Origin: Polytrichum commune
Lineage: Eukaryota > Streptophyta > Polytrichopsida > Polytrichales > Polytrichaceae
Reading direction: 5' to 3'
Assembly (NCBI GenBank): GCA_950295325.1
Contig: OX485805.1
Coordinates: 5,952,501-6,016,500, forward strand
DNA length: 64,000 bases
The position numbers and the translations under genes were made by a program. Numbering within the stretch: the stretch's first letter is position 1; every line of letters begins with the position of its first letter. Below, piece after piece: positions 1-12,220 of this stretch. The notes under the pieces are model-generated. The model saw only the letters and a list, made by a program, of their open reading frames with translations, was not told where the DNA came from and ran no database searches.

Positions 1-141
1 TCAACCAAGAAAGATGCTATGTTTTAAGAGCCCAACAACAACATATCATGAGGTGCCCATATTCTGAAAGTCCTTGCAAGTTGAAGAATTCGGACATCGT
101 TATATCTACATAGCTCAAGTGTCCAACTTCTATGTTTCTTA

Positions 142-2814
142 GGAGGGGGCCGCACCCGGAGGGTCCAGCCCGGAAATGGTGCTGGAACAGGTGCAGAACG
201 GGTAACTGGGTCCGGAACAGGGGATCCCAAAACGGAGCGGTTACATGGATGTCAGAGCTTGTCGGCTCTTCATTCCTGCCGGAAAGGGTTGCCAAGCTGG
301 TGACAACACTGCTTTCCCACCGGCGCCAAATACCAACGTTCTGGGGAAGACGCTGGATGAGGTGGATGAAATACCGGCAGTAGGGATGGACTTCGTCTCC
401 CCCTGACAGCTCCACCGCGGTTCGGGCGGGAGCTTGGCGGACGGTTGTGGGGGTCGCCGAGCATCGTCCGCATTTCTGCTGCGGGTCGTGGACGCGGCCT
501 TGGAGGACCAGCCGGCTACGCTGCTGCGATCGCGACTGCCGTTTGAAGCTGCTGAGGGATCGCCCCGCATGGAGGTTCGCATGTGGAGGTGTGCGAGGCA
601 GGGGTTCGGGAGTGGTTACGAGTGACCGGAACCCAGGAAGCGTTTGGGAGAAGCTGTCTGCGCGAGTGCAGGCGCGGACGCACCATACAGCTGCAGTCCC
701 CAACACAGTGGGAGCCATTTGCCGCACCGCCTCCCCATCGCTGGTAATCCTCATTGCCGTATTGTTTTTTTTGTTTTCGCTGTTTTTGGGTCCGGGAGTT
801 TATGCGTCCCTTGCCGTTGCAATGCGCGTATCGCTGCCCTCCGCCACCATGGCATAATGCCGGACAATCCTGCATTTTTTCCTCGTGTCCATTTACAGAG
901 CATCGTTGTTTAGGGTTTCATTCCGGTGCGAGCTTGCCGCTGTCGTCCGTGTGCGTTTCCCACTTACCCCACCGCTATGGCCGTCCTGCTGTTCTGGTCC
1001 AGCCCTGTGCGTTGCGTGTGTCTATCATTCCTGCCTGCGCGTTTTCTCCTTGTCCATTTCCATGCCTGCTCCCTCCTTTGGCAGGTTCGTCGCTCTCCCT
1101 CCTCTTGCCGTCGCCTGCGTGCACATTGGGGGGGGGGGCATCCTGGATGCAAACATTTTGACAATGTGCAAGTTGTGTCTCCAGACTGTTGTTCTCCGGT
1201 GGAGCAGTTATCTCACGCTCCCTTTGCGCGTTGTTGCTGCCCAATCGTCGAGACCTGCACCCTCCGTGTACAGGAGGTACACGCTTCCCGGCGTTGTCGC
1301 GTCTGCCGCGCCCAGGTACATTCAACAAGAAACCCTACTGCTTTTTCTGCCCCTCGCATTCAGTCATGCCGCCATGCTTTGCCTGCTGCTCCGTGAAATC
1401 TGTCACCATGTTGAGCGGAGTGCCGGCGGCGTATTGCGGTGCCGAGGTTTACAATGTCAAACCTTCAATGTTGCGCCCAGGCATCGCCCCTGTGTGTGGC
1501 AACCGTGCCGCATTCGTGCCGTGCTTGTCATGTGGCTGCACATGACAATCCCCATCGCTCTATTGTTGCTGTGTGGTATGTGTCTTCAACTTTTCTGCCT
1601 TGTTTCACGACTCCCGTATGTCTGTTGGCTGCGTCTTTGTGTGTTTCAGACACATATTTTGGACTTCGCCTGGGAGGCCGGGCTGTTCGAATCCGTGCAG
1701 GTGCGACTGAATTGCCTAATGTTCTTCTCCCATGCCGCACAATACCAGATCCTTGTATGGGCGGTCTTGCCGATCTGTCACGCTTCTCGCTTTGCTGGTT
1801 GGACTCCGCAAACTGGTAGGTGGCAGCTCTGATTCTCTTGTCGATTGCAGCCTCCACAGGCCCTGTGTATTGACATTACTCCTGCGTTGTGTGCGAATGC
1901 ACGGGTTATGTTGTGCAGGATTCACCTCAACCGCTCGCCCGGCCAACGATGCTGCGAGGCGGCCCTTCCTCTCCTCGGCGAGGAGATACCCAGAAGTCTG
2001 CCCACATATTCATTTCCAGTCTCCGTGCCATTGCTCGGGCTCTGCTAGCAGCCCCTGCAGTTCCATAGTTAGGATTTTTATGTTCTGCACCTGGTTGCCC
2101 CTGGTGCCGCAGCCGAGCGGCCCGGTGTTTGGCGGCCCTTGTAGTTTGCAGCACAGTGGTAGAGGCCATAGTTCCACATTCGCCTGCCATTGTGCGAGTC
2201 ATTCTCTGCATGGCCGTGTGAAATCTGTAGGGACATGCGCCCATTGTTACCATGTGCACGGCAAGGCATTCTTTTCGGTGGACCTTGTCTGTGCTCTCAC
2301 ATATAGCAATATATACGTGCATATTTCTATGTGGGTGCCATCCGTTTCTGTACAAGCCCATCTGCCTCCATGTGTTTGCTTTATTGGGTTCAATGTGGTT
2401 TCATTTGGTCGTGGATGTCGGCTCTTCTGTGTCCTTCCTGGCTATGTCCACGGTACCGATGATATGCCTCCCTCATGTTTTGCGGCATTGGATCTCATAT
2501 TAGTTGCTTCCAGCTCTCTGATCAGACTCTAATGTCAGCGTGTTTTCCCATGCATGATACCGCACACTAGTATGCCGTCCCTTACTCTTCATGCTCTGGG
2601 TTCCATATACCCATGAAGCCTCACACTGTCTTTCAGTCTGCAATTGCACGTTGATCCATACTCTGCTGTTTCATTAGCCGGCTCCCCTGCCCTGCACGGG
2701 GACTGTGCCATGTGTGTGAAAATTCAGTTGTGCTTTGCTTCATTGGCTCTCCGATTTTGCAGGAATACTGCTAGACTGTGAACCTTGTGCGTGGACTGCA
2801 TATTTTTCCCAATC
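142..2814 (+). other. left non-coding leader of the Harbinger element
   Basis: A 2.7-kb stretch upstream of the Myb/SANT gene that is rich in C and T on the plus strand, especially from about 750 to 2700. It holds open frames in several phases, including a 315-codon one at 885-1832, but their translations are Cys/Leu/Ser/Pro-rich composition products with no domain. A pyrimidine run ending in TTTTGCAG at 2755-2762 looks like a 3' splice site, so part of this block may be a 5'-UTR intron. No gene recognised. Confidence 0.5.
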
Positions 2815-3990
2815 ATGGATGAGATTGTGCACTTGGGAGAGGCCTCCCAGTGCCCATCCTGCCAAGTTCCCAGAGACGTTCAGAACGATTTTCCAGCAGA
2901 CATCCCCGACTCGCAGGGGCCTGTTCAGTTCGAAGCTACAGCCACAGTAGCTCCAGCCCGTGCTAGGGGCAGATCCAGCAGTGGGCGTCCATCTCCAGCT
3001 TCTTCTCAATCGCAGGTGCCAACCTCGCACAAGGTCCGGGGCCCGAACTGGACCGAGGCAGAAATGCTTGTCCTCATTGGTCAGAAGCGAATTGAGTGGG
3101 ATGGGAGGCATAATTGCAACCAGCCCTCCCTTGCAAAATTTGTATACGGCACAGCTGCATGGAAAGCGGTTTTGGCGGGTTGCATGGCTGTGGTGGGCTT
3201 TAGGGCTAGGGATGCCGACCAAATCACCAACAAGTGGGATGGTTTGATCAAAGATTACAAGAAACTCAAGGACTACATAGAGGGCACAGGCTCTGCGAAT
3301 TGGTGGGGAATGACCCGGGAGGAGAAGAAAGAGTTATCCAAGACAAGGAAGATGTCCTTGGAGTTCAGCGAAGCCATGTACATGGACATGGAGGGTTTTG
3401 TGGGTAGACGACAAATTTTTGGGAGGTCGACGGATGTGTTTGACTCCGACAGACCGGCGCCACCGGTGGCTCGGCCATGCAGGCGCTCCCCTCCGGCGCC
3501 CCGTGGCTCGTCGTTTGGGGGAGTGGGAAGCCCCTTGGGTAGTACAACAGCAACATCCGAGTCACCCACGTCAACAACTCCAGGAAATGACACGCCGGGC
3601 TCCACTGGACGCAAGAGGAAAGCGGTGGGGACTGATAATCTTGTGGATTTTGTTAAGGACTTCAACCACGAATACCTCGCCATAGTGGAGGCCCAGGACA
3701 TCGACAAACGTGCATGGAGAACCGATGTGTTGGCGTTTGACACAGCGAGGGAGGCTAGACTCACACAAAAAGAGACACAAGCTGCAACCATGGAACAGAA
3801 ATTCTATGACTTGGAGGTGGAGCGGACGAAGAACTTGGGCAACATGACGGGCGCTTTACTGATGTTGGCGTCATCCATGGACGCGCTTACAAGGTTTGGT
3901 GGCTCACTCAATTCATGTCTTCCTAGTCTGCAATTAATGTTCAACGTCTTCTTGCATGAGTGGCTGTGTGTTGGGAGTTTTGGACTCTAA
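2815..3990 (+). CDS. Harbinger Myb/SANT-like DNA-binding protein (transposon ORF1)
   Basis: Starts at ATG 2815; ten in-frame codons upstream lack an ATG. About 391 residues. Residues ~74-155 form a Myb/SANT-like (trihelix-type) fold: it opens RGPNWTEAEML, has a second tryptophan at GTAAWKAV and a third helix ending ITNKWDGLIKDYKKLKDY. A Ser/Pro/Thr-rich linker follows (~195-265), then an acidic/basic coiled-coil-like helix near residues 310-345 (AREARLTQKETQ). In PIF/Harbinger systems such a protein binds the terminal repeats and the transposase and carries it into the nucleus; that role is inferred here from family knowledge and from sharing one TTA-flanked element with a transposase. Its last 50 bases overlap the 3' end of the convergent transposase gene. 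Splicing within the gene was not needed to keep the frame open. Confidence 0.82.
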   Translation: MDEIVHLGEASQCPSCQVPRDVQNDFPADIPDSQGPVQFEATATVAPARARGRSSSGRPSPASSQSQVPTSHKVRGPNWTEAEMLVLIGQKRIEWDGRHNCNQPSLAKFVYGTAAWKAVLAGCMAVVGFRARDADQITNKWDGLIKDYKKLKDYIEGTGSANWWGMTREEKKELSKTRKMSLEFSEAMYMDMEGFVGRRQIFGRSTDVFDSDRPAPPVARPCRRSPPAPRGSSFGGVGSPLGSTTATSESPTSTTPGNDTPGSTGRKRKAVGTDNLVDFVKDFNHEYLAIVEAQDIDKRAWRTDVLAFDTAREARLTQKETQAATMEQKFYDLEVERTKNLGNMTGALLMLASSMDALTRFGGSLNSCLPSLQLMFNVFLHEWLCVGSFGL

Positions 3991-5509
3991 CTAGATAGTC
4001 CAAGAGGTCCTCCCTGGCCATTTGACCCTCAAGCAACGCCCGCTCCTCACTCACAAGACCCATTGGTCTTGGAGGCAAAAATCCTTCTTCTTCTTGTGTG
4101 GGTGTCACGTCAGTGTCGTCCATGGGCGGGAGGTCACAATCAATAAGAATTTGGTCTAGGGTGCGGTCCTTGCTTGCAAGCAAGATGTTGTGCAACACAC
4201 AACAGCAATGCACGACTGTAGGCAGGAAATCCAGTTTCAAGGATGATTTGGTTCCAATCTCCTTGAACCTGGATTTCAAAATTCCGAATCCTCTCTCGAC
4301 ACTCATCCTTGTGGATGAGTGTTTGCGGTTGAACCACACCTCCTCCTGGGAAAGCGGTATACCCATTGGCCCCATTTTGAAAGGTGTGATACACCAACTC
4401 AACAACGGGTATCCGCGATCCCCCACAATGTATGGTGGAAATGGGAGAGCCGATGGCCACGACATCGGGTCGTCGTGGAATCCGCCCATCACACCCTCCT
4501 CAACTCTGCGGTACAACTCAGTCCTCTTGAAGTGGGCGCTATCGTGTAGGGACCCCGGCGGGCCAGTGTTGATGCTCGTGAAGTAGCACTTACTGTCCAC
4601 CACCCCCTGCAGCAGTATGGAGAAGGACTTGTAGCGATTCCGATGATCAGCCGCAACTATGCTGTTTGAGGGCGATGCGATGTAGATGTGGGATCCATCT
4701 ATGGCCCCAATGCAGTTCGGGAACCACTGCTTTGCTTGGAATGCGGCGGCGATTCGAGGCAGCCTCCTGCCAACTGGCCAAGCTATGAGGTGGCCGAAGT
4801 TGTGGCTTATGGCATAGCACACCTGCCGTAGAATGTCACCCACGGTTGATTTCCCGAGAGCGGCCTTATCGGCGACGAGGGGTATGGACACACCATGCAT
4901 TAGCTTGAATAATGTGACCACAACCTTTTTCTCAACACCAATAGGCTGCCTCCAATGCGTAGGCTGCCCCTGTATGAATGGTCGCAGATCTTGGACTAGC
5001 CTGTCAAATGTCCGCCGCCTCATGCGCAGGATGTCGTAGAACATGTCCGGCGTGTAGATGCTAAATAGGTACTCTTCAAACCAACAGGTTGACCTTGGTT
5101 TCACGTACCACCGAGCATTCTCGACTCCAATGTTCCAAGCCAGGAGGTCAATGATTTGTCGGGTGTGTGGGTGTTCCAGTTCATCCTCATCCGGTGCGTG
5201 TCTACCCAATGTGGTGCGCGATGCCATGGAAACATCTCCATCCTCCACCCTCCTCATTTGTTTTATGTGTGAGCTGTGTCGGGCAATTGCCTCTGTTGAT
5301 GTGATGTACATGGTAACCATTACTACACATATGTCAATGCAATTCAAGAGTGTGTGAATAGCAGAGCTATTGGGTAGTGTGGACGTTGATTCCAGTGTAG
5401 TTGCATGCCGCAGGGGAATGCTCTCGGGACCCTCGGCTGGAAAGTCTGCAGGAGGTCGAGCACCACAGGGAGGTGCTCGGGGAGGGGACCAATTCACAGG
5501 CAGAGGCAT
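3941..5509 (-). CDS. PIF/Harbinger DDE transposase
   Basis: The first ATG of the frame is at 5509 (upstream codons are Pro-rich and lack ATG), giving about 522 residues. A short HTH-like segment (ALGKSTVGDILRQV) lies near residues 217-230. The catalytic triad of the DDE superfamily-4 / Harbinger nuclease is visible: Asp in NCIGAIDGSHI (~D271), Asp in YIVGDRGYPL (~D364) and Glu in MSVERGFGILKSRF (~E405), spaced 93 and 41 residues. Between them are other family signatures (YKSFSILLQGVVD, PGSLHDSAHF, VEE). It would cut and join the ends of the element at TTA-like targets. No frameshift or stop interrupts the catalytic region, so it may be active or recently so. The N-terminal 90 residues are low-complexity and may be mis-started; an upstream exon in the right-hand leader is possible. 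Confidence 0.88.
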   Translation of the reverse strand: MPLPVNWSPPRAPPCGARPPADFPAEGPESIPLRHATTLESTSTLPNSSAIHTLLNCIDICVVMVTMYITSTEAIARHSSHIKQMRRVEDGDVSMASRTTLGRHAPDEDELEHPHTRQIIDLLAWNIGVENARWYVKPRSTCWFEEYLFSIYTPDMFYDILRMRRRTFDRLVQDLRPFIQGQPTHWRQPIGVEKKVVVTLFKLMHGVSIPLVADKAALGKSTVGDILRQVCYAISHNFGHLIAWPVGRRLPRIAAAFQAKQWFPNCIGAIDGSHIYIASPSNSIVAADHRNRYKSFSILLQGVVDSKCYFTSINTGPPGSLHDSAHFKRTELYRRVEEGVMGGFHDDPMSWPSALPFPPYIVGDRGYPLLSWCITPFKMGPMGIPLSQEEVWFNRKHSSTRMSVERGFGILKSRFKEIGTKSSLKLDFLPTVVHCCCVLHNILLASKDRTLDQILIDCDLPPMDDTDVTPTQEEEGFLPPRPMGLVSEERALLEGQMAREDLLDYLVRVQNSQHTATHARRR

Positions 5510-8218
5510 GCGAGCTGGGTCTGATGGTGGTGGAATCGTGGACGGTGCTGGAACTTCTGGAACCGGGTGTGCAGGAGGTGGAAGGGTGCGGGAGGGAGGA
5601 TCCAGCTCCGAGGATAATTGAGCGGCAGCTGCTCCTTCGCTGGGTGCAACCTTCAAGCACCAGGAGCCGGATCAAGCGCAGACAAAAATGCTTAGGAACT
5701 AGACTAGCTGCTGGTGTATTCAAGCCGAACCAGAATGTTGCTACTCTGTACAAATTTAAGTTGCAGTCATTTTGAAACACACGCACACAACTGTCGGTGG
5801 CAATATGAGCTAACCTTCGAATGCACTTGAAATGGCAATACAGGGCAGAACTGACCATAACACAACCATAACAGAGAGTGACCGAAATTATGCGGTTCCC
5901 TTAAACACAAAGAGGCACTGTAAATCGAACTGTGGTTGTTACAAAAAATTTGGCCACCCGAGGCCAACTCGACTGCTAGGAAAATAACACTGTGGCTACA
6001 ATCGTCCATGATAGAACGCGGCATGAGACTAGGCATAATGTGGAGTAGGACACCGAGAGGAGGTGCACCTGTGCGTGCAGATCTCGGATGGCAATGCCAG
6101 CCGCCTGCAACCTTTCTGTGACACCTGCGAACGGGTTGGTACGAACGGGAACCTCTGTATGCCTCGGCAGGCTGTCAAAATCGATGTTGTCATTTCGAAG
6201 CATGCAGAGGAGGGAGCGCCCAAGCTCATGCGTTGCCAACTCCAATTCCGAGTCGAACCGCAGCATCAGTGCCCGGAGATCGCTGCAGTCCTCGCCCAAT
6301 TCCCACTTGCAGAACATTTCTACAAGAGGGAGCAACTGTGTGCACGTTGTGCGGATGGCATTGTGGGAGGGAGATGCCATCCTCCCGTGACGCCGCCACA
6401 CAAGGCGTCCTGTCAATTGCAGCAATTCGGGTGACCACGGAGACACGCAGAGAACCAAAAAAAAAAAACCACGACGAGGGGGGGGGAACCCTCAACCATA
6501 ACACGCCAAGAACGCACACACATGGGAGAAAGAACGAACCCAATTTGGATTCCCGAAACTCGGCTTCATGTCGAGTAGAGTGCGAATAAAAACCGTAGCA
6601 GAAAAGTTTGTATCCTTGCCAATAGTCTTGCACCCTGCAGATATATGAACGGGAGGCATTGCGCCGCTCAGAGGTGCATGTAAATAACAGAAGGCACCAT
6701 GAACGTCATTGCACAAACAGAGAAACACACGCAATGGGCTCCGCACGCGGCCCACAGCATTGAATTCGCAAAACATTCATGCGAAACAAACAACATTCAC
6801 CCATTGAATTCGAAACGAGCATGCGGCAGGTGCATTAACCCTCTGGAGGCACGAACCCCCACTGGAATCCATGAATGGGGAGGATATATTTCTGGCGCCG
6901 TCAGAGCGTGCCGCAAGGTGCAAAAACGAAGCATCGGTGACGAGAGAAATCGACGGGTGCAAAGCACACATAATTTGGCCATCAGAGGAGGGCGGTGCGA
7001 CACACAAGCATGGAAGGCACGGAGCAGCAGATGCACTTCGGCGCGCAGAGATGCCAGACATAGCTTGAATTGCTTGACTGTGTTCGGGCGCACTGCAGGA
7101 ACACCACTCCCGGAGAGAAGGGAGGAGAGCAGTCCCCAACCACCGTGCATACCCTTATACACAGCGACAGTATGGGCGAAATGCAGGAGGAGCATTACAC
7201 ACAAGAAAAGCACAATCCATGGGCGAATGGGACAGAGGGACCCGCAACAACGCAAGAACACACGGAGGCAGATGTGGAGGCGCAAAGGGAGAGGCACAGA
7301 ATTGGAAGGCGCGATGAAACATCGCAGCAATTATCAAGAAGGGCGAAATGCCCATATACAAAAACCACCCTGCGGTGGCAACCCTGCATGGCAGCACTAG
7401 TGCAGAGACTGAAGCCCTAGTCCTAGAAGAACACCGAACCCAAAACCCGACAATTGTCCATGGCAATCGCCGCAGCGAGCCGCTAAGAGCAATCATCCCG
7501 GCTGGCGTGGGCCAGCCCATTGCGCCTGCAAGAGAATGGGAGCGCTCCCGCAGTTGCAGCACAAACCTCGGTAGTGGGGGGCTCAGCGGATGAACTGCGC
7601 AACCCCCTCCCAAGCATACAGACGCCGGAATGAATTGGCGAGACTGGGCCCTGCCGCGGAGCAGTGTTGGCCTGGGCACGATTGCGGCCCGGTTTTGCCC
7701 CCACCCACCGTTCAGGGGCGATAATTGCTGTTGCGGAGACTCGAATCGGGCAGTGGCGCCGAACCAGGATGGAGATTGCCGCAACCCAGACGCGGAGATG
7801 GCCGAACCCAAAACCCCTAACATTGCAGCCACAGGCGTAGGGGACAAGGAGACCTGTGAGGGAGAAGAAGACCCATGGATTGCTCACCCGAAGTGGAGCT
7901 CTCGGAGTTCAGTGTCAATTCCGGTCGCCGCGGCTTCCTCCATCTCCATCTGCACGGAGTTGGTGGCTTGGGAGCGCAGCACACAGGCGCGACACGGAGG
8001 TGGGGAGCCGTGCGGGCGGAAGGGCGTCGAAGCATGCGGACGGACAGACTGGGATGGATGAAAGTCCTCGGGAATCCGGTCCATAGCCACCCGCTGCGGC
8101 CACCCAACTTGGACCCGGGTCCTGGACCCGGTGGCCCCCCCTACCCGAATGGCGGACCCCTGACCGACCTTTCAGCTAACAGAGCCCCGGCCCAGCACCA
8201 CTGGGTGCGGCCAGGCCT
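5510..8218 (-). other. right non-coding leader of the Harbinger element
   Basis: The 2.7-kb stretch between the transposase start and the right terminal repeat. On the minus strand it is pyrimidine-rich, mirroring the left leader, so both convergent transcription units have long C/T-rich leaders. A-run (6460-6469) and G-run (6479-6486) tracts lie near 6460-6490. Several open frames on both strands overlap each other and show no recognisable domain. I see no gene here apart from possible 5'-UTR or an upstream transposase exon. Confidence 0.45.
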
Positions 8219-8649
8219 TTAGATGGTGAATTTACGATTTGGAGTAAGTGCCACTGTTACAAAACACGGGCCAAACACATGGCTCAACAAGGGAGTAGCA
8301 TGCAGTAACAATTAGGCAACATTACTGTTTAGTATTGAGAGGCCTACATGAGCAAGAGAATCTTGCCTCCATCTTATCTTTGAAAAATCCAAGAAAAAAT
8401 CCCACAATTGCAAGTATCCAAAAATGCGATTGCTTGCATTCGGCTACAAAATGCACAGATTGTAAAAGAAATGTCCTATTCACACCACGCTACCTTTACT
8501 ACCATCATGTAAGGTAAACGTGCCTGATTCCAACATTATAGGAGTAATTTGGACACCTTTATTTGAGTGGCATGTGGTCAAATGTAAATCTAAAACATGC
8601 ACCAAATAAGACATTTGTTTAGAAGGAATTGGATTACATATTCAACATA

Positions 8650-8910
8650 TGCTAACTATTCTAGGATCAATATTTTTGTTTTTTTTTGGGGGGGAGGGAC
8701 TTACTTGATCATTTCATGAACACAAGAACTTTCACTTTGACAATAAATAACATAATCATATGAGCTCCAAAAACTACGAGTCACATGATTATGGCTGTGA
8801 TGATTTGGATTTGTTAATCATCTTGCACTGCACACTAGGCAATCGCGTTTCATATCTTACTAAAAGTGAGTGCAGAGAGAAAATATCCGGATTAGGCACG
8901 CCTACCTTAA
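8650..8910. repeat. dispersed repeat, copy 1 of 2
   Basis: A block of about 250 bp that recurs in the same orientation at 24650-24890. Shared strings include TATGCTAACTATTCTAGG at the start, AGCTCCAAAAACTA in the middle and TCTTGCACT near the end. It is AT-rich and non-coding. Family not recognised. The rest of 8222-9190 is AT-rich and shows nothing else. Confidence 0.6.
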
Positions 8911-9196
8911 GGTGGACATACCCATTTTCGTGATCTGTAAGCAATTTTGCATAAGTGTAAAACTTGAGTGCTTTTTCACAAATCGGGGAATTGATATCAC
9001 AACGTTTAGCAAAAAACTCACTCTTTAATTCCAAGTTTTGGAATTACCGTAAATTTTCAAAGTCAAGACTCTCTCCTGACTTGTATTCACAACATATAGT
9101 AGGCCGCCTTATTACCACTAGCTAAGAGATCAAAACTTGAGTATAATCAATGCCTTTTTCAAGGTACTCAAATTTGTGCCCTTTTAACTTACTTTT

Positions 9197-10127
9197 GGGG
9201 GACGTTAAGGTTCCCCCCACGAACTTATATGGGGAGTTAGATTCGGGCAGGGGCAACTGCCCATCCAAAAAATCTAGATTTTCTGGACCTAATTGAAAAT
9301 TGTTGCCCGCCCGCCCAACTTCGAAAAAACCATTGCCCTTGCATTCTTGAAGGCCACTTATCCACAAATCCTATACTAATAAGTGCACTTCACCTTCAAG
9401 GTCCAAAATCCAATACATATGTTCACTTCCATTGAGTAAATAGGCAATTGAATGGGATTTCATTTTCAAAGTGAAGTTGTCAATAAAGCATGTAAATAAC
9501 TTGGAAATCAGAAATATTACAAAATCCTCATTACCACCCATGTTATTTAGATTAATTACATCATGATTAATTTTAGTAAGTATATATTTATCGTTAATTA
9601 GGATTAATTAGAATTAATTACATTCAATCACACTTAATTAGTTTAAATGCATATGAAAAATATGTGAAAGTAGAAGGTATTAACTAAAATATTATAATAT
9701 ATTAACATACTAAAAATAAATCACTGATTTTAGTTCCATTTTAGAATGACAAAGATCCTTGCAATGGTAAGTCACAAAAATCATAATCTCAGTGCTAATG
9801 AGGGTTTTGTAATATTTTGGACTTCCAAGTTATTTACATGCATTATTGGCGGTTTTACTTTGAAAACGAAATCCCAATCAATTGCTTATTTACTCAATGG
9901 AAGTGAACATATATATTGGATTTAGGACCTTGACGGTGAAGTGCATTTAATATTGGATTTGTGGATAAGTGGCCTTCAAGAATGCAAGGGCAATGCTTTT
10001 TTCGAAGTTAGGCGGGTGGGCATCAATATTCGGTTAGGTCCCGAAAATTTGGATTTTTGGACGGGCGGCTGCCCCTACTCAAATCTACCTCCCCTATAAG
10101 TTCATTGGGGAACTTTAACGTCCCCCC
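9197..10127. mobile_element. foldback element: 335-bp inverted arms around an AT-rich spacer
   Basis: The left arm 9197-9531 is repeated in reverse complement at 9796-10127 with many point differences but the same order of words (GGGGGACGTTAA at the outer edge, AGTGGCCTTCAAGAATGCA within, TAACTTGGAA near the spacer). The 264-bp spacer is very AT-rich, with repeated TTAATTA. No coding capacity. Long arms with a short unique middle are the hallmark of foldback or large hairpin elements; superfamily and target duplication could not be settled. The arm divergence suggests it is old. Confidence 0.75.
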
Positions 10128-10250
10128 TTACTTTTTCCATCATGCTGAAAGTGAAAGCTATATTTGTGATTCTTCATGGCTTTTCCACTATGTTAGAAAA
10201 TGGTCTATATGTGTGGGATACAATGGCTTTAGGGGACTCTATGTATTAAT

Positions 10251-10746
10251 GGCCATTTTACACCCAAGACTGAGAGCCCGTGACCATTACACTCCGAGCA
10301 CTCTCATTGGTGGAAAAGGCAGAGCTAGTCCAAGTTCACTTCACACTACGCTTGAGGGAGCAACGGAGTATGTGAATGTAAGATGGATGCAAAGTCTACA
10401 TGGATTCCTACATGGCATTGAATGAATCATGTTTCATGGTTACTTGGATTATTTTTAAAACCACCTCTTGGTGGTAGGCCAAACACAAAACTGGGAGACC
10501 ATGACACTCCGAATGCTCACAATCATTGATTTCTTCTATTTTATCATGTTTGAGGACCCACATGAATAGAAATTCATTGAAATGACATTTGGTTAAGGAC
10601 CCAGTCACATATGACTTCACATTACACTTGAGGGTCCATGACCACTCTACATGATTTTGGAGGTGTGTTGGGACGGCCTTTGGACACTTTCTTTTGGGCT
10701 CTCACAATTTCATGGTCACGGCTCTTGGCTCGTGTGTGAAGTGGCC
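10251..10746 (+). mobile_element. 496-bp GGCCACTTCACAC inverted-repeat element, copy 1
   Basis: Both ends carry inverted copies of GGCCACTTCACACACGAG (left end diverged to GGCCATTTTACACCCAAG), followed by AGAGCC. The interior is non-coding and aligns along its whole length with 63151-63647 (497 bp) and with the split copy 62884-63150 + 63648-63880. It is a non-autonomous DNA element by structure; a target duplication was not evident, so the superfamily is open. Confidence 0.72.
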
Positions 10747-11421
<675 letters not shown>

Positions 11422-11457
11422 AGAGCGCTTGGTTTGAGCTTCCTTTTTTCACAAAAC

Positions 11458-11473
11458 GGTGTTATTTAACACC
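11458..11473 (+). promoter_or_regulatory. histone-type 3' stem-loop of H4 copy 1
   Basis: GGTGTTATTTAACACC folds as a perfect 6-bp stem with a 4-nt loop (AUUU), preceded by CACAAAAC and followed by ACC. It begins 36 nt after the stop. Size, loop length, the A-rich 5' flank, the GG..CC base and the ACC 3' flank match the stem-loop that SLBP binds at the 3' end of non-polyadenylated histone mRNAs; the loop bases differ from the usual UUUC/UUAU type. The same element follows both other H4 genes. The match is seen in sequence; function is inferred. Confidence 0.75.
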
Positions 11474-11479
11474 ACCTAT

Positions 11480-12220
11480 TTCAAGGATTTGTGTCAATTC
11501 AACGGCTGATGTGGTGTTGAATGAGTCGGTCAGTATATTTTCTTTCATTGCCATGTCTACGACTTATTTCTGATAATTGGTTGTAGTCACTCTGTTGTAG
11601 CTCTTGGTGATATAGTAACAGAGGGAGTGGGAATCTATTTTGGACGATATCACCAACAATCGCTACATGCACGTTCACATACCAATTAGAGCGTGTCATG
11701 CTGATCGGGAGTTGCGTCATGAGGTATTACTGAAAGGATACAGGTAACAATACCTGGATGGTGAATAGCGTGCGCTAACACAAAAGACGATAATATTTGC
11801 ATGTATTATCTACAGGGGAAACTGACGCACTGCAGATAATTATCTATTAACAATCAATCGTGTGTTCATTAATTCCTGCTGGCGAAATATGCATCACCAC
11901 TGCTTCGAAATTACTCTTCACTCCAAGAACCTCCGTTGCAAATTTCTCTGTTCGAAACATGTGGCATTTGTAAGATTAGAATGCTCGCTATACTTCATCT
12001 TCGTCGACTGTGTACATGGGAGGGAAGGCCGATTCAGGCATTGTTCTTGAGAATCCGATGCGTTTTGATTATTAGGCATCGCCTTCTGATATGTATGCAC
12101 GGTTTACATAATGGTACTTTTTACAAGCGGAGCAGTCCAAACCAAACGGACAAAGAAAAAAGGGGTGTGGAATCGGTTTGTATTTGTGCCGCCATTATAT
12201 TCCCGCCATTTTTCACCATA
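11480..12220. other. H4 downstream spacer
   Basis: About 740 bp of mixed-composition DNA between the H4 stem-loop and the H4 relic. Short open frames on both strands show no domain. Nothing else recognised. Confidence 0.4.

Larger units (their letters stand above)
142..8218. mobile_element. PIF/Harbinger DNA transposon, apparently complete, with TTA target duplication
   Basis: Directly flanked by TTA on both sides (139-141 and 8219-8221), the usual PIF/Harbinger target duplication. The inward termini share an imperfect inverted repeat: both contain GGCCGCACCC seven bases in from the edge (left starts GGAGGGGGCCGCACCC, right complement starts AGGCCTGGCCGCACCC). Inside are the two proteins this superfamily needs, a Myb/SANT-like DNA-binding protein (plus strand) and a DDE transposase (minus strand), in convergent order. 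Base composition is much richer in G+C than the AT-rich flanks, and changes abruptly at both ends. At about 8.1 kb it is long for the superfamily, because each gene has a 2.6-kb leader. The two coding frames are open over their domains, so the element may be fairly young. Confidence 0.88.

Noticed and set aside
885..1832. 315-codon open frame in the left Harbinger leader
   Set aside because: Composition product of C/T-rich DNA: Cys/Leu/Ser/Pro-rich, several overlapping frames open at once, no domain.
6777..7847. Long overlapping minus- and plus-strand frames in the right Harbinger leader
   Set aside because: Same compositional effect as on the left; no motif and no frame preference.
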